Shown here: positions 1 through 11,862 of the stretch, piece after piece
Position numbering within the stretch: position 1 is the first letter of the stretch
Layout of the letters: the number at the start of each line of letters is the position of its first letter
NCBI GenBank assembly: GCA_013399305.1
Contig: VXAI01000193.1
Coordinates: 1,176,035-1,240,034, forward strand
Direction of reading: 5' to 3'
Length of the DNA: 64,000 bases
From: Rostratula benghalensis
Lineage: Eukaryota > Chordata > Aves > Charadriiformes > Rostratulidae
Program-made: the position numbers and the translations under genes
Notes under the pieces: generated by a model
Told to the model about the DNA's origin: nothing
Databases searched by the model: none
The model's input: the letters and a program-made list of their open reading frames with translations, nothing else

Positions 1-544
1 AAGCTGAATACTTCCTGCTGCAACTTCAAGTCAGAACTTCCTATCACATCCCAGACAATGTGGAGAAGCATTTATGATCATCCTTCTACATATCCTAAGG
101 CAATCACCATAAATCACCATCACCATCTCTGGGTAAAATAAATCCCACCCTTTTTTTTTATGGTATCTGGGGTGGTGAGAGGGATGGGGAAGGGAAGGAA
201 GAAATTATTGTGATGAAGAGACTGCCAGTTTTACTGATAGGTTCTCTAATTTTGAGAGATAGAAAGGGGAAAAAAGTTCAGAAAATTGAAATTAAAAAAA
301 ATCAAGACATTTCTCAATTTAACAACATAAATTATCTATTGTCAAGAAAGCAATACCCAGGAGAAGACAGCATCTTTCATTACACTGCCCTTATAAATCA
401 CCCCAAGCACAACCAGGACTGAAAAGGAGACAGAGCTCTCCAGTAAAAGCAACATTAAAAACACATCTTCAAGTAATCAAACATATGTCAGGTCTGATCC
501 ACAGTAACAGCTCACACTGACACTAACAGCATTCAGCAATTTTT

Positions 545-603
545 TGGGGGTTGGGTTTGGTGGGGTTTTGGGGTTTTTTGTTGGGTTGGTTTTTTGGGGG
601 GGG
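545..603 (+). repeat. G/T-rich low-complexity tract with quadruplex potential
   Basis: G runs of three to eight bases are separated by short T runs, including GGGGTTTTGGGG at 562-573. This resembles ciliate-type telomeric repeats by composition only. The minus-strand open frame across it (477-701) is Pro/Asn/Lys low complexity and not a gene. Confidence 0.7.
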
Positions 604-1121
604 CAGGTGTTGCTGCTGGTTTGGGGGTTTTTTTGAGGGGGGTTGTTGATATTGTTGCTTTTTTTACACATCATCACATGTTCAGAAGAGATCGCAGGCA
701 AAGGTTAAGATTTCAATTTACAGAAATCATCATTCAAGTCTGAAAAGAATAATCTCACCTAACCTGATCTCTGCGTGGATTCTTAATGCCATATTTGTCA
801 TAGTTCAGTGCTGCTGAAAGAGAAGTTCACTTATCCTCAACTGATGTCTCTTGACAGATTTTTTTTAATTGTTTGCACAACACAGAGCACAGAATTTATT
901 GAATTGCTATCCTGCATTAACCGAGCAGTGCTGCAAGGAGAAACATACTATTCTAAGGAGTTTCATTTGACTCTGTTAGTCCTAGTAGTGGAGTACAAAC
1001 TGAAAACAGTTTCTGAAGAATAATCAATTTGTAGTATGAACTGCACTACAAACCACTTTTCTAGAACACAACTACATTTCAGATAACACATCCTCTCCTA
1101 AAAAGTAAGTTTGTCCTCAAT

Positions 1122-1144
1122 AAAAAAAAAAAAAAAAAAAAAAA
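1122..1144 (+). repeat. Poly(A) homopolymer, 23 bases
   Basis: An uninterrupted A run in the ZDHHC14 intron, without a recognisable retroposed body on its 5' side. Confidence 0.85.
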
Positions 1145-4100
1145 GAGTAAATATATTACCAGGGTTGCATCTTCTTCTTTGGAAAGATTCCACTGTGTGC
1201 CAAATGCTGCTCTACAGGTAATAGGTAATGCCTTTATTAAACTGGTGGCACAGGTGTGTTCACAAATGTAACATGATGCAATGACTTGATTCAAGCTCTC
1301 CCAGAGCCAGCCTCCCAGCTCAGTCACAAACAGTAGTAAAATTTAATCGATGTCTTATCATTAGAATAAGACAGCCCCTTTAAACTCCTGTTTTCAGCAA
1401 AAAAAACAGAGAAAGGTTTGTTTGTGGATGATTAAAAGAAAATTCCACTAGAACCTGCCAGAACAAGAGCCACTTGCCTTTATCTCCCTTAGGGGAACAT
1501 CCTCCTCAGTCATTCCCACAGCTGCTGAAATCCTCTCAGCGTCCTGAGGGTCCCTTCATTTAGATGAGGGCAGCCAGGGCACAGCATTGTATAGGAAGGG
1601 TCAGGAGTTCTGAAATGCATTCTCTCCCATTGCGCAGAAAGACTGCTGGACACAGTGACCTTCAGAACAAAGTTAATCTTTTTTTCCCAGGCTTTAGGCA
1701 AGAAAAATAAACTTAACATGGCAGGGAGCCTTGATAACTAGCTGAGGAAGCAGCCAGTGCCAATCTTATTGCAAAAAATCTACGCCAAATCATAGTGTAA
1801 TAATAAATAATAACAAACAGCAGAGCAAAAGTAGTTTTGCTTTTCGGTCCTGCCAGCTATTTAGTATTTACAAGTTTTTGTGCCTGCTGATCAACACAGC
1901 TGGGGAAAATCCATACTGAAGCAAAAATTATCACCCAGTATGTCTGGTACACGCATGCCCAGACCTCTGGGTTGCCTGTAGTCGATCAACACCTGGCCCT
2001 TTCATAACTGCCACATACAGTTAAACAGTACTTCAAGGTATTTGTAGGGGTTTTTTTCCATGCATCCTAGACCAATGCTCTCACTGGAGATCCAAACTTA
2101 CGTCCTCAGCTTCCTCCACCAGCAAAATGAACTTTACTCCACTTGAGTCAACACGGCTATCAGAAGGTGGAATCATCTTACAAACTGAAAATAAATTTAG
2201 AAACACCATGTACGACCAAAGCTGAAGCAGCAAGAAGTTTCTTTCCTTCACCTTCGAAACAAAAAATATTTATTATTTAATACTTACATACAAAAAGCAA
2301 AAATGAAAGCTGATTGTCAATGGCAACACAAAAATTAAATCGCAAGAATTCCAGAAAATAATAATGCAGTAGGTCCTGAAGTCCTACAGTACAAAAAATA
2401 AAAAGTCAACGTAGAGCTGGTACACCTAATCACCACACTATCTGCAGTACACTACCTTGTAAAGAGTAGTGCCTTAAGCATTAAGAGATTGTTCTTTTGC
2501 AAATGTATAAAATGGTCACAGAATGAAAGTTGTCTGCACTAAATACTATTACACCACAGACTCTGCCAACCTAAATTTGCTGTGAATTTCCATTTCACCG
2601 AGACCCAAGCAGTTTCACCAGTCATTTTGCTATTCCACAAGTCTGATACTGACATGTTCCTACATCAAGTAGTTCCCCTTATGCAACTTCCTTAGAACTC
2701 TAACTGAAAAGCAAACTGAGTATTCTGGGTTACAAATTGGGGAATATTTTTTTTTTTTTAATATATAGCAATAGCTACACAAGCAACATGTAGACCCCTT
2801 TAATCAAGAATTCTGTACCATTTGAGGAGCACAGAAAAACAAAAGCAACTTTAAGATACTTATCTGCAAGACTTGTGGAAATGAGAAGAAAATAGGGCAA
2901 GACTAGAACACAATGAACACAAAAAACGTTGCCTTTACCTCTCCTACCCCTGCAACAAGTTCCAACGCTGCCTTGAGCAGAAGGAAGAGGCAGCGCTGCT
3001 CCTTACAGCTCTCTGAGAAGAGCTGAAGGAAGAAGCATCAGTCCACAGAACAGCATGGTAAGGAGCAAGCATATGCGAGGTTATTTGGAAAGAGGAAACA
3101 AAGAGAGACAGTGATTTGTAGAGGGAGAGTGCATGGAAAAGAACAGAAATAGTGCCTGCTTGGGAACTCACTCATTTAATAATTACACATAGAAAAACTA
3201 TGCTCAAACAAGCTGCAATGTTGCTGCGTTCAGGACTGCCAAAATGAGATAAAATGCCAGCATGTCTGCAGAAATTAGATTTGACACCCTTCTGCCAGGA
3301 CCTCCTTCTCCCCTGTCATAGATCTAATGACAGAGCTTTCAGTTTCAAGCCCCCACCCACCCTCTGAGCAGCCCCGCTTTCATTTCAAGCAATGGATGGG
3401 ACTGTTCTGGATATAAACTGGAGTTTAAGTGAAGATGACTTTTGTATAATAATAATGTGAGATTGCAGAAATGGGAACAACACAACATCCATCTTGGAGA
3501 CCATCAGACTCTCAGATTCCTGGCTACGTATAACAAAGATTCAGAATAACTCTCCACCTCTTCGATATGTAACCCCCAAGCCTGTCTCCTGGGTCTTTCC
3601 CTCACCTGGAACTTGAAATAAAATAAGAAAAACTTTAGATAGAGCCACAGAGTCTCCCTGTCATGAAAGATGAGCATAAGAGAAATTGGAAAGTGTAAGA
3701 AAAGAAAAAGGTACTGCTGGACTAAAAAAAAAAAAAAAACCAACAAAAATATTTTGAATCCTTAAAGCACTACTGGTATTACTGTCCTTAACAACTCTTT
3801 TCTGACCTGCTCTTAAAACAAACATATAAATCAAACTCCAAAAGGAGTCAAATCACAAGGATCTATGCACCATGCTGTGATTCCAAAAGTTATTATTCTG
3901 CACTGATGAACTGGGTATGATGAACCGGTGTATCTTCATGAACCACTTCAACATCTTATAGCTATTAAAAACTATTTTTCCTACGTTTATTTTTCACTTT
4001 CAGCCTCTGAAGTGAGAGAGATGATCACATTCTGTGATTCATTCTGTGATTCTGAAGTGAGACAGATACTGGTAGGACACAATATGCCTAAGCAATAAGG

Positions 4101-7100
4101 GTGCAGCGTAATGTAAGTATCTTGTGTTCAGTCTAACCATCCAGCATGTCTATCAAAAGTTAGTAGCTTACTTATAGGTACTAACTAAATATGGACAATA
4201 AACAGCTGTCCCTCAGGTAAGTTAAATTAATTTCCAGAAACAAATGCTACAGCAGATCGTACTCCTCATTTCTCCCTCTCAACTCTTATGCAGCCATTGA
4301 ACAATATTCCAAAATTGTCAGTCTTACCACCATTCAGAATATAAAGGCAAGCAACGCAGGCCTAGGGTAGTCATTCTGCATTAATAATGTAACTACGCAA
4401 CTCTTATCCGTAGGGATCAACTTCAGTGATGAGCTGCATGCTCCCTAAGTCTTTGAGCTACTGCACTCAGAAAGAACACTTGGAATAAAGCAGCACAAAT
4501 TAAAAGCTTATTTTAGTGACAGTGTTATTGAAATAACAGGGAATTGCCTTTGCAACAAGCTTTTTTTTTTTTTTTAATGAACTAAGAAGCAACAAACCCA
4601 TGTTCTCCTTTCATAAATGCCACTACTTTGTTGCAACAGCAAGAGCTAGTGCCAATAATAGTTCAGAAAAAGTTTCAGAACAGAAAATAAACAAACTTTT
4701 GCCACGAACAGTCAACCACTGGGTACACTGCACCTCCAAACTATCATTTAGCAACTTCAACTGTTGGTTAAAGTTTTCTAGGATGCAATAATAGAAAGGT
4801 ATGTGTATTGGGAAGGGCATGTTTACTTTCAGGGGAGCTGGATGTCAGCCCACAACTGTTTCACTTACTGGGATCCAAGCATGTCAGCTGTTTTTCACCT
4901 ATCAGACTGGTTTGATTTGATTTTCACATTCACAGCCAATTGCCTGTTTCCCAAACTCCTCTTGAGTATGATCCAAGTAAAAAAGCAGAATTATTTTATC
5001 CCACACGATCTTTATAAGCTTTCCTCTGAAATGTCCTTCTGCCCCCAGCACACATCTTTATATATTCAAGTACCAAAAATGACATTCCAGCTTCCAGGGA
5101 CTAGCATTAAAAAATAATGCACAGTGCGGCCTGATCCTAAAGGATCTGAGGTTCATTAGAGAAAAAAAACCCATATTTTACTCTGAAGATGAACACTCGT
5201 ATCAGTGATGAGAAGTCTCAGAGCCTCCACAGCTCAAGGTAAAGAGAAAGAAGCCTTCTGAGCTTAGTGTCTTGTAAAGGAAGAATGATTATTCTTTCAA
5301 GGTCTTGTATTGAATTAGATTCATCTGTGTCATATTTCTGTCTCCAACTTCTTCCCCTTCTTCTGCTCTATAGACAATTTCTTCTGCTCTGATTAGCTTT
5401 AGGTGTCTTCTTTAACAAAATCATTTTAAAGGCCAATTCTTTTATCACGTTGTGAAGAGACATCTACTCCAAGTGCCTCTTGCGTGCAGGCTGTTCAATT
5501 TTCCATTAACTGCTTTATGATTCTTCTTTCATCCTCCTAAGCTGAAACTTTCAACATTTACAATACCAAGCAAAGGAACAAAACAAAAAACCCCACCCAA
5601 GCAGGCAGCTGAATGGGACTGTAAAGAAACAGGCAATTTCCCTGGGTTGTTTGCTATCTCTGCTGAAGCGTGGCAGAAATGGCAGGGATTGAGAATATTC
5701 CTTTCCTCATTCAGTTTAGCATATTTTGAGCTAACTCAGCTGGTTTTATACAAACTAAGGTGAAGAAGCATTCATGCAGCTTCTCCATAGGCTCTGCTAT
5801 CAAACACAATACTATACATTGGCTCTGCAGTCTGGATATGGGGAACAGAAGTAAGCATGTGGGAATAAGAATTGTTTCAGTTACTACCCCTGTGAGGTGT
5901 TACAGAATTGGGTGTAGTGTCTTTTGGAAAAAAAAAAAAAAAAAAAAAAACCAGCAAAGAAATAAGACATGAGCAACTAAGGAGCACTTAATAATGTGTT
6001 ATTTGAGAGATGCTGCACTTCAAGTTGTATAAACTACAATCCAGTTACTTCAGAAATAAAATACGGTTAAGAGGTCAGAACTCTGTATTCTCATCAAGCA
6101 ACTGAACAGTCGTTCAGGTAAGTGTACAGATGTCCTGTTTGCACCCTCACAGATGCCAAACAACGAACAAAGAGTACATAAAAAGGTTCCTCAAGCTGGG
6201 GCACAATTTCAAATCATCACTATGATAATCCGACAATCTCCTCCCTCTCCCTTCTCCGCTTCCTCCCTTGCACTTGTAATAACATTTTTTTTCCCTGAAC
6301 TTTCAGGGATTCAGCTCAGGGATCTAAAGCAGCATAAAGTTTTTCTTTGCGTGGGCAGAAGGGAAGGATAAGCTTTCTGCAGGAAGGGAACTCCCTGAAG
6401 TGGTTCACCACTGGGTGGGGAACACATCGGAGCCAGACCAAAGTAGTAACATCTGAGGCCTGAGGGGAGGGAAGAGGTGGATCCATCCTTTTCAGCAGCC
6501 TACGGCCACCAGATTCACTGCATCTGAGCCTGCTGAACAGAAAAGAAACAGGGATGCTCCTATGAAATACCCTCAAGCTTTGTTTGAATTCACGAGCAGT
6601 AAAATACCAACCCCTGTCCCCTCAGAAAAAAGCAGGCGGGTCTCCAGGCATGAAGTTCACTGTGAAAAACAGTGTCCTGAAAATGTGGTGTGGGGAAATG
6701 CTCCTTTGGCTTCCACCAGCCTCAGAGAAAACTACCAGTGATAGCTACTACAGGACACAGAGATTGATTCAAATATATTTCACTCAAATAAAATATGCTC
6801 TGCTTTCTCCTCTTATAATTTTATATCAATTTGTACTCCAGAACTGGACACCTGCCCTACTGGAATCGTTTACACTTTTTTTTTTTTTAAAGCAAATCAA
6901 TACTTAAAGGGAGTTTAGATTAATCTGACATCTAGGATGTTTTCCCTTCCCCAAAGATAACAAATCCAGATTTAGCAGCTTTTCAGGCAAGCCATTTCAT
7001 CCTTTATGTCTAGGAGTCCAGAAGCTGGCATGTGCTATATATTAAGGTACAAGTACTGGTCTGCAGGTAGGATTGCCAATTAGCAGGCTCAAGGAGCAAG

Positions 7101-7874
7101 TGGAAACTGCAGGATCTGAACAGTTTTTTGACCTGGCTCAAGCACTAGGATTTAATGTAGCTGCATAATGATATAGCAAATGCAATGTAGATCACAGAAA
7201 ACAAATAATAATAAAAAAAAGCATTCTCATCCCTTATGACTAGATAAAGGAGCAAACTAAGTTTTTCAGCGTCATCTTTACTGCCTCCCCACTCCATCTA
7301 CAGCAACAGTGCTCTTAGTCAACTAAAAGTGAACAAGTGAGCAGAAAGATTAGATGGAAGGAAAGAAAAATTCCCAAAATTTAAGTGAGACAGACAAACT
7401 GATAAACAGATCACACTGCTAGAACAACTGCATAGAGACATTCTCCTGGATGAAATTGATTTTATTTAAATTTAATGCCACTGTTTACATAATAAGAACA
7501 TACCAACTATAATTCAGCAAAAGCCAGATAGATAGTAGAGGGCAAAGCATGGTGAAGAACAGGAGATAAGAGAAAGCAGGAAAGGAATCTCCAAGAAATC
7601 TCGGAAAATGCACTTTGAACTGAGCGCATCATATTTGAAGATGAGAAAAGAGAAGAGGGGACAGAAAGAACAGATATGGCTGCTCCACTTGCAAACTTTA
7701 GTTTTGTTGGACTGAGACTTTAGGTTCAGATCCTAAGACTAGATAAAATGGAAGTTCTCCTGAAATCCTCATGTAACAAATGGGTCACTAAAGCCAGAAT
7801 AAAACTCTCTTACTAGATAAACGTTTTGCTGTCTTATGAGAAGTTGGTTTCAGATGTTCAAAGATAACACAGAA

Positions 7875-8275
7875 TGGCTATGGTGGGATGTGCCCTCAGG
7901 AGATCATCCAGTGCAAACCCCAAGGTCAAAGCAGGGTCCGTTAACGGAGACTGCTCAGCTCTACATCTGGTACAGTATATCCATAACCCCTCTGAGCAAC
8001 CTGTGTCAGTGTTTGATCATCCTCACAGCAAAAAACCCCAAACCAAACAGGCAAACAACCAACAACCAAAAGGCAACCACCCCTTCCCCAACACCGTTTT
8101 CTTACATTTAAATGAGATTTCATTTTGTGTCCATTGCATCTTGTCTTGTCATGGGGCAACACTGAGGCTCAGTTTTTGTTTGGGTGTTTTGTTTTTTTTT
8201 TAAATCCCCCTCTCCAGTCAGGTACTTGCTTTAATAAGATTTCCCCCAAACCTTTTCTCCAGGCTGATTCACTCA
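7875..8275 (-). mobile_element. CR1 LINE fragment, old and diverged
   Basis: Reversed CR1 3' features include GGAGATCATCCAGTGCAAACCCC, GGTCAAAGCAGGGTC, CCTCACAGCAAAAA, GTGTCCATTGCATCTTGTC and CTTTTCTCCAGGCTGA. An A/C-rich expansion near 8,030-8,090 replaces the middle part. No coding frame survives. Confidence 0.75.
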
Positions 8276-8934
8276 TGCAAACCAGAAGTGATTATGTTCT
8301 TTACACAGTGCACTCCCATCTTTTTTATCACACCAAACAGTTAATGTACCAGTCTACTCAGACTAAACTTGGCTGTTTCCATACCCAGGGTCTGTCCAGC
8401 CCTGAAAAGAGTTAAAATCTCTCTGAATGCTAAAAATATTTTTAAAGTTGTAATTTTTTTACTATATAGAAGCATTTTGAGCTTCAGCTTTAAAGAAACC
8501 ACATTCACAAGAAGCAACTTTATTACAGAGTGGCAGTACTGATGAGAGAGAATTCAGTGCTAGTCTACCTTTTACTTTTCTTAGTGCTTTAAATACTTCC
8601 AATTTAGGGAAAATTAGAATTTTTCCATGTTGTAATTCAACACCAGAAAGCTCTTTTCGCCAATAAAACAGTGTTTGCAAAGGAACATGCATAGATAGCA
8701 ATGCCATGAAAACCCGCAATGCGAGCACAAACAAACACGCCAGCAAAATTTAAGTACAGGCTGATCTGACACTTGCTTCTACACTCAAACATTGCATATT
8801 CCTAACCAGTGGGATGTCTAACAACTGCACTGAACACACAAGACCAGGGCTGCAATTTCCTGATACCCAGACAGCTCAAAAGGAGGGTACACAAAATTTT
8901 TCACAATCGGAGACAGATGTTTTGTACTCCCTTT

Positions 8935-9775
8935 CACAGAATCATTCAAGTTGGAAGAGACCCTTGGGATCACTGAGTCCAACAATCAGCCCTACTCTAC
9001 AAAGTTCTCACCTACACCAGATCCCCCAACACCTCATCTAAACCACTCTGAAACGCATTCAGGGATGGGGACTCAAACACCTCCCTGGGCAGCCTATTCC
9101 AATGTCTGACCACTCTTTCTGGGAAAAATTCTTTCCTAATGTTCAAGCCTAAACCTACCCTGTTGTAGCTTGAAGCCTTTGCCTCTAGTTCTATCACTAA
9201 TTACCTGTGAGAAGAGACCAGCACCAACCTCTCTACAATGTCCTTTCAAGCTCTACAATGTCCTTTCAGGTACTTGTAGAGAGCAATGAGGTCACAGCTC
9301 CTTCAATTGCTCTTCATAAGATTCATTCTCCAGGCCCTTCACCAGCTTTGTTGCCTTCCTCTGCACTCACTCCAGCACCTCCAGATCGCTCTTGCGTTGA
9401 GGTGCCCAGAACTGGACACCACACTCAAGCTGTGGCCTCACCAGTGCTGAGTATGGGGGGACAATCACCTCCCTGCTTCTGCTGGTCACACTATTTCTAA
9501 TACAAGCCAGGATGCCATTGGCCTTCTCAGCCACCTGGGCACACTGCTGGCTGCTTGTCAACCCCCAGGTCCTTTTCTGCCAGGCAGCTCCAGCCACACT
9601 TCCCCAAGCCTGTAGCGATGCATGGGGTTGTTGTGGCCCAAGTGCAGGACCTGGCACTTGGCCTTGTTGAAGCTCATCCTATTAACATTGGCCCATCCAT
9701 CCAATCTATCCAAGTCCCTCTGTAAAGCTTCCCTGTCCTCCTGCAGACCAACACTCCCACCTAACTTTCCTAGCA
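8935..9775 (-). mobile_element. CR1 LINE fragment with reverse-transcriptase remains
   Basis: The longest CR1 copy in the window. The 3' end is at the left (CACAGAATCATTCAAGTTGG). Minus-strand frames retain CR1 reverse-transcriptase signatures: [56 protein letters not shown] and [20 protein letters not shown]. They are broken across several frames, so the copy is dead. A 20-bp tandem duplication lies at 9,231-9,270. Confidence 0.93.
9231..9270. repeat. 20-bp tandem duplication inside CR1
   Basis: CTCTACAATGTCCTTTCAAG at 9,231-9,250 is followed at once by a copy differing in one base (9,251-9,270). This is a local duplication after insertion. Confidence 0.9.
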
Positions 9776-10404
9776 GGTGAAAGAACTTCCAATCCCTGAC
9801 AATCTTGTTTAATCTACATCCAGGACTTCTATTAACGTACTGAGTGTTCATGCTAAAATAATAACAAATTCTAGTATTTCTGTTCTTTGCTCTTAAGAAC
9901 TAATATGTACATACTACGTAAATATTATACATATAAGAAACATATACTAAACCCCACACATTCATTTCCTACATTCACCCAATGCAGAGAATGTAGGAGT
10001 GTTATCTTGCACTTAAACTATAACATGAAATTCCCAAACTGCAGATTTTATGTACGTCATAACTTCTGAGTTCAGGTTCTCAGTTTTCAACTTCATTCTC
10101 AGTATCCTATTTAATCTGTGCTTTTGAAAAGGTTTTGGTTTTCTTTAAGAAACCACAGTAATATTTCAAGAAGAAGCTGAGCTGGAAGTATTTATTGCAG
10201 TAAGCAACTTACGGGGACGGCAGGAGTGGAAAACAATAAACCAAACCCAGCTGTGTTCTCATTAGCCAAGCTTATTATGTAAGACCTCATTAGCCACCAT
10301 CCCACAACAACATGAATAAACCCTACGGACGCTGATGAAAAGGAAGCGATCGGGGATGCAGAAGCTGAATAACCATATAGCACCACAGCACGCTGTCAAA
10401 AGCC

Positions 10405-10820
10405 TTCTGGGGAGAGGCTGAGGGACCTGGGGTTGGTTGTTCTGCCTGGAGAAAAGGAGCCTTAGGAGAGACCTTCTCCCTCTCTCTACAAGTCCGGGAA
10501 AGGAGGGTGTAGACAGGCAGGGGGTGGTCTCTTCTCCCAAGTCGCAGGCGACAGGACAAGAAGAAATTACCTCAAGTTGAACCAGGAAAGGTTCAGATGG
10601 ATATTAGGAAAGACTTCTTCACCAAAAGGGTTATTAAACATTGAAATGGGCTGCCCAGGGAAATGGCTGAGGCACCACCCCTGGAGGCATTTAAAAGAGG
10701 GGTAGACGTGGTGCTCAGTGACATGGTTTAGAGACGGTTTTTACCAGAGTATAGGTGGATGGTTGGACTAGATGATCTTAAATGATTATCCCTTCCAAAC
10801 TGGACAATTCTATGATTGCA
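10405..10820 (+). mobile_element. CR1 LINE fragment, plus strand
   Basis: The sequence runs from GGCTGAGGGACCTGGGGTTG through GGACAAGAAGAAATTACCTC, GGTTCAGATGGATATTAGG and GGCTGCCCAGGGAAATGGCTG to the 3' end GGTTGGACTAGATGATCTTA and AATTCTATGATT. It is 5'-truncated. Confidence 0.9.
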
Positions 10821-11577
10821 AGATCTCCACTAACACAGACTCCAGAAAGCCCATGGTGGGGCTTTGCAACTAGAAATCCTCCTTCCCCTGGTAACTGTGG
10901 TACGAACGGGAGTACGAGCACACACAACAGGGTAAGGGACAGGGTAGACAGGGTGTGTGCCACACAAAAACTCCAAAACACTTCAGCTTCCCTCCCCAAG
11001 CACGTTTTGTGTTACAGCATTCAATATTTCTGCAGCATGAGAACTATGAACAGAATTTAAATTTTGGTCATTATACATAGGCCTCACCTTGATTTCTTGA
11101 TTTTAGTTTGTTTCTTTAGCTTGTAAAATGTTAAACAACTTTACAGTTTTTGTATTAAGTTCTGACAAAAAAAAAAAAAAAAAAGGCTGTAATTATATGA
11201 AATTTAATAAACTTTGGTAGTTCCAGCTGCCTTCTGAGGATTTTTTTTCCCCTTTCCCATCAGCTTTAACAAATGAAAAATGAGCAGCATTGACATGTAC
11301 AAAAGTTTACTGGCAGCCTGGAACTTAAGTCATCATCAGCTATTAGAGTCTCACTTAGAAGGATCATCAATCAGGATAACAAAAATTCCCTAGATAAAGT
11401 TGGTATAACATTTTAAGCAATTTCTCAAAGTGTACCAGTATTTTAAGCCAGTGGGGTTTTTGACTGGGCTATTTTGAAACAGTCATGCAGCTTAGAAAAA
11501 TTAAAAATATTCTCAGCTTTCTCATCTTCTGCAGTCATCTTCACTTTCTTCTTATTAATCCTTACAAGTATCTAAAT

Positions 11578-11862
11578 GGATGGAGACAGACTCTTCTCAG
11601 TGGTTCCCAGTGACAGGATGAGGAGTAATGGGCACAAGCTGGAACACAGGAGGTTCCATTCGAATATGAGAAAAAACTTATTTCCCGTGAGGGTCCCTGG
11701 TACAGGCTGCTCAGGGAGGGTGTGGAGTCCCCTTCTCTGGGGACCTTCAAGCCCTGCCTGGATGCAGTCCTGAGTGATGTGCTCTGGGCAATCCTGTTTT
11801 AGCAGGGGAGTTGGACGAGATGATCTCTAGAGGTCCCTTCCTGTCAATTCCATGATTCTATT
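11578..11862 (+). mobile_element. CR1 LINE fragment, plus strand
   Basis: This copy reads [20 protein letters not shown], then [19 protein letters not shown] in frame, then the CR1 3' UTR to TTCCATGATTCTATTT. It is a 5'-truncated reverse-transcriptase C-terminus. Confidence 0.92.

Noticed and set aside
477..701. Asn/Pro/Lys-rich minus-strand open frame
   Set aside because: Product of the G/T low-complexity tract read on the other strand.
6835..6870. CR1-like words GTACTCCAGAACTGGACACC
   Set aside because: Isolated 20-base similarity without flanking CR1 sequence. Probably coincidence.
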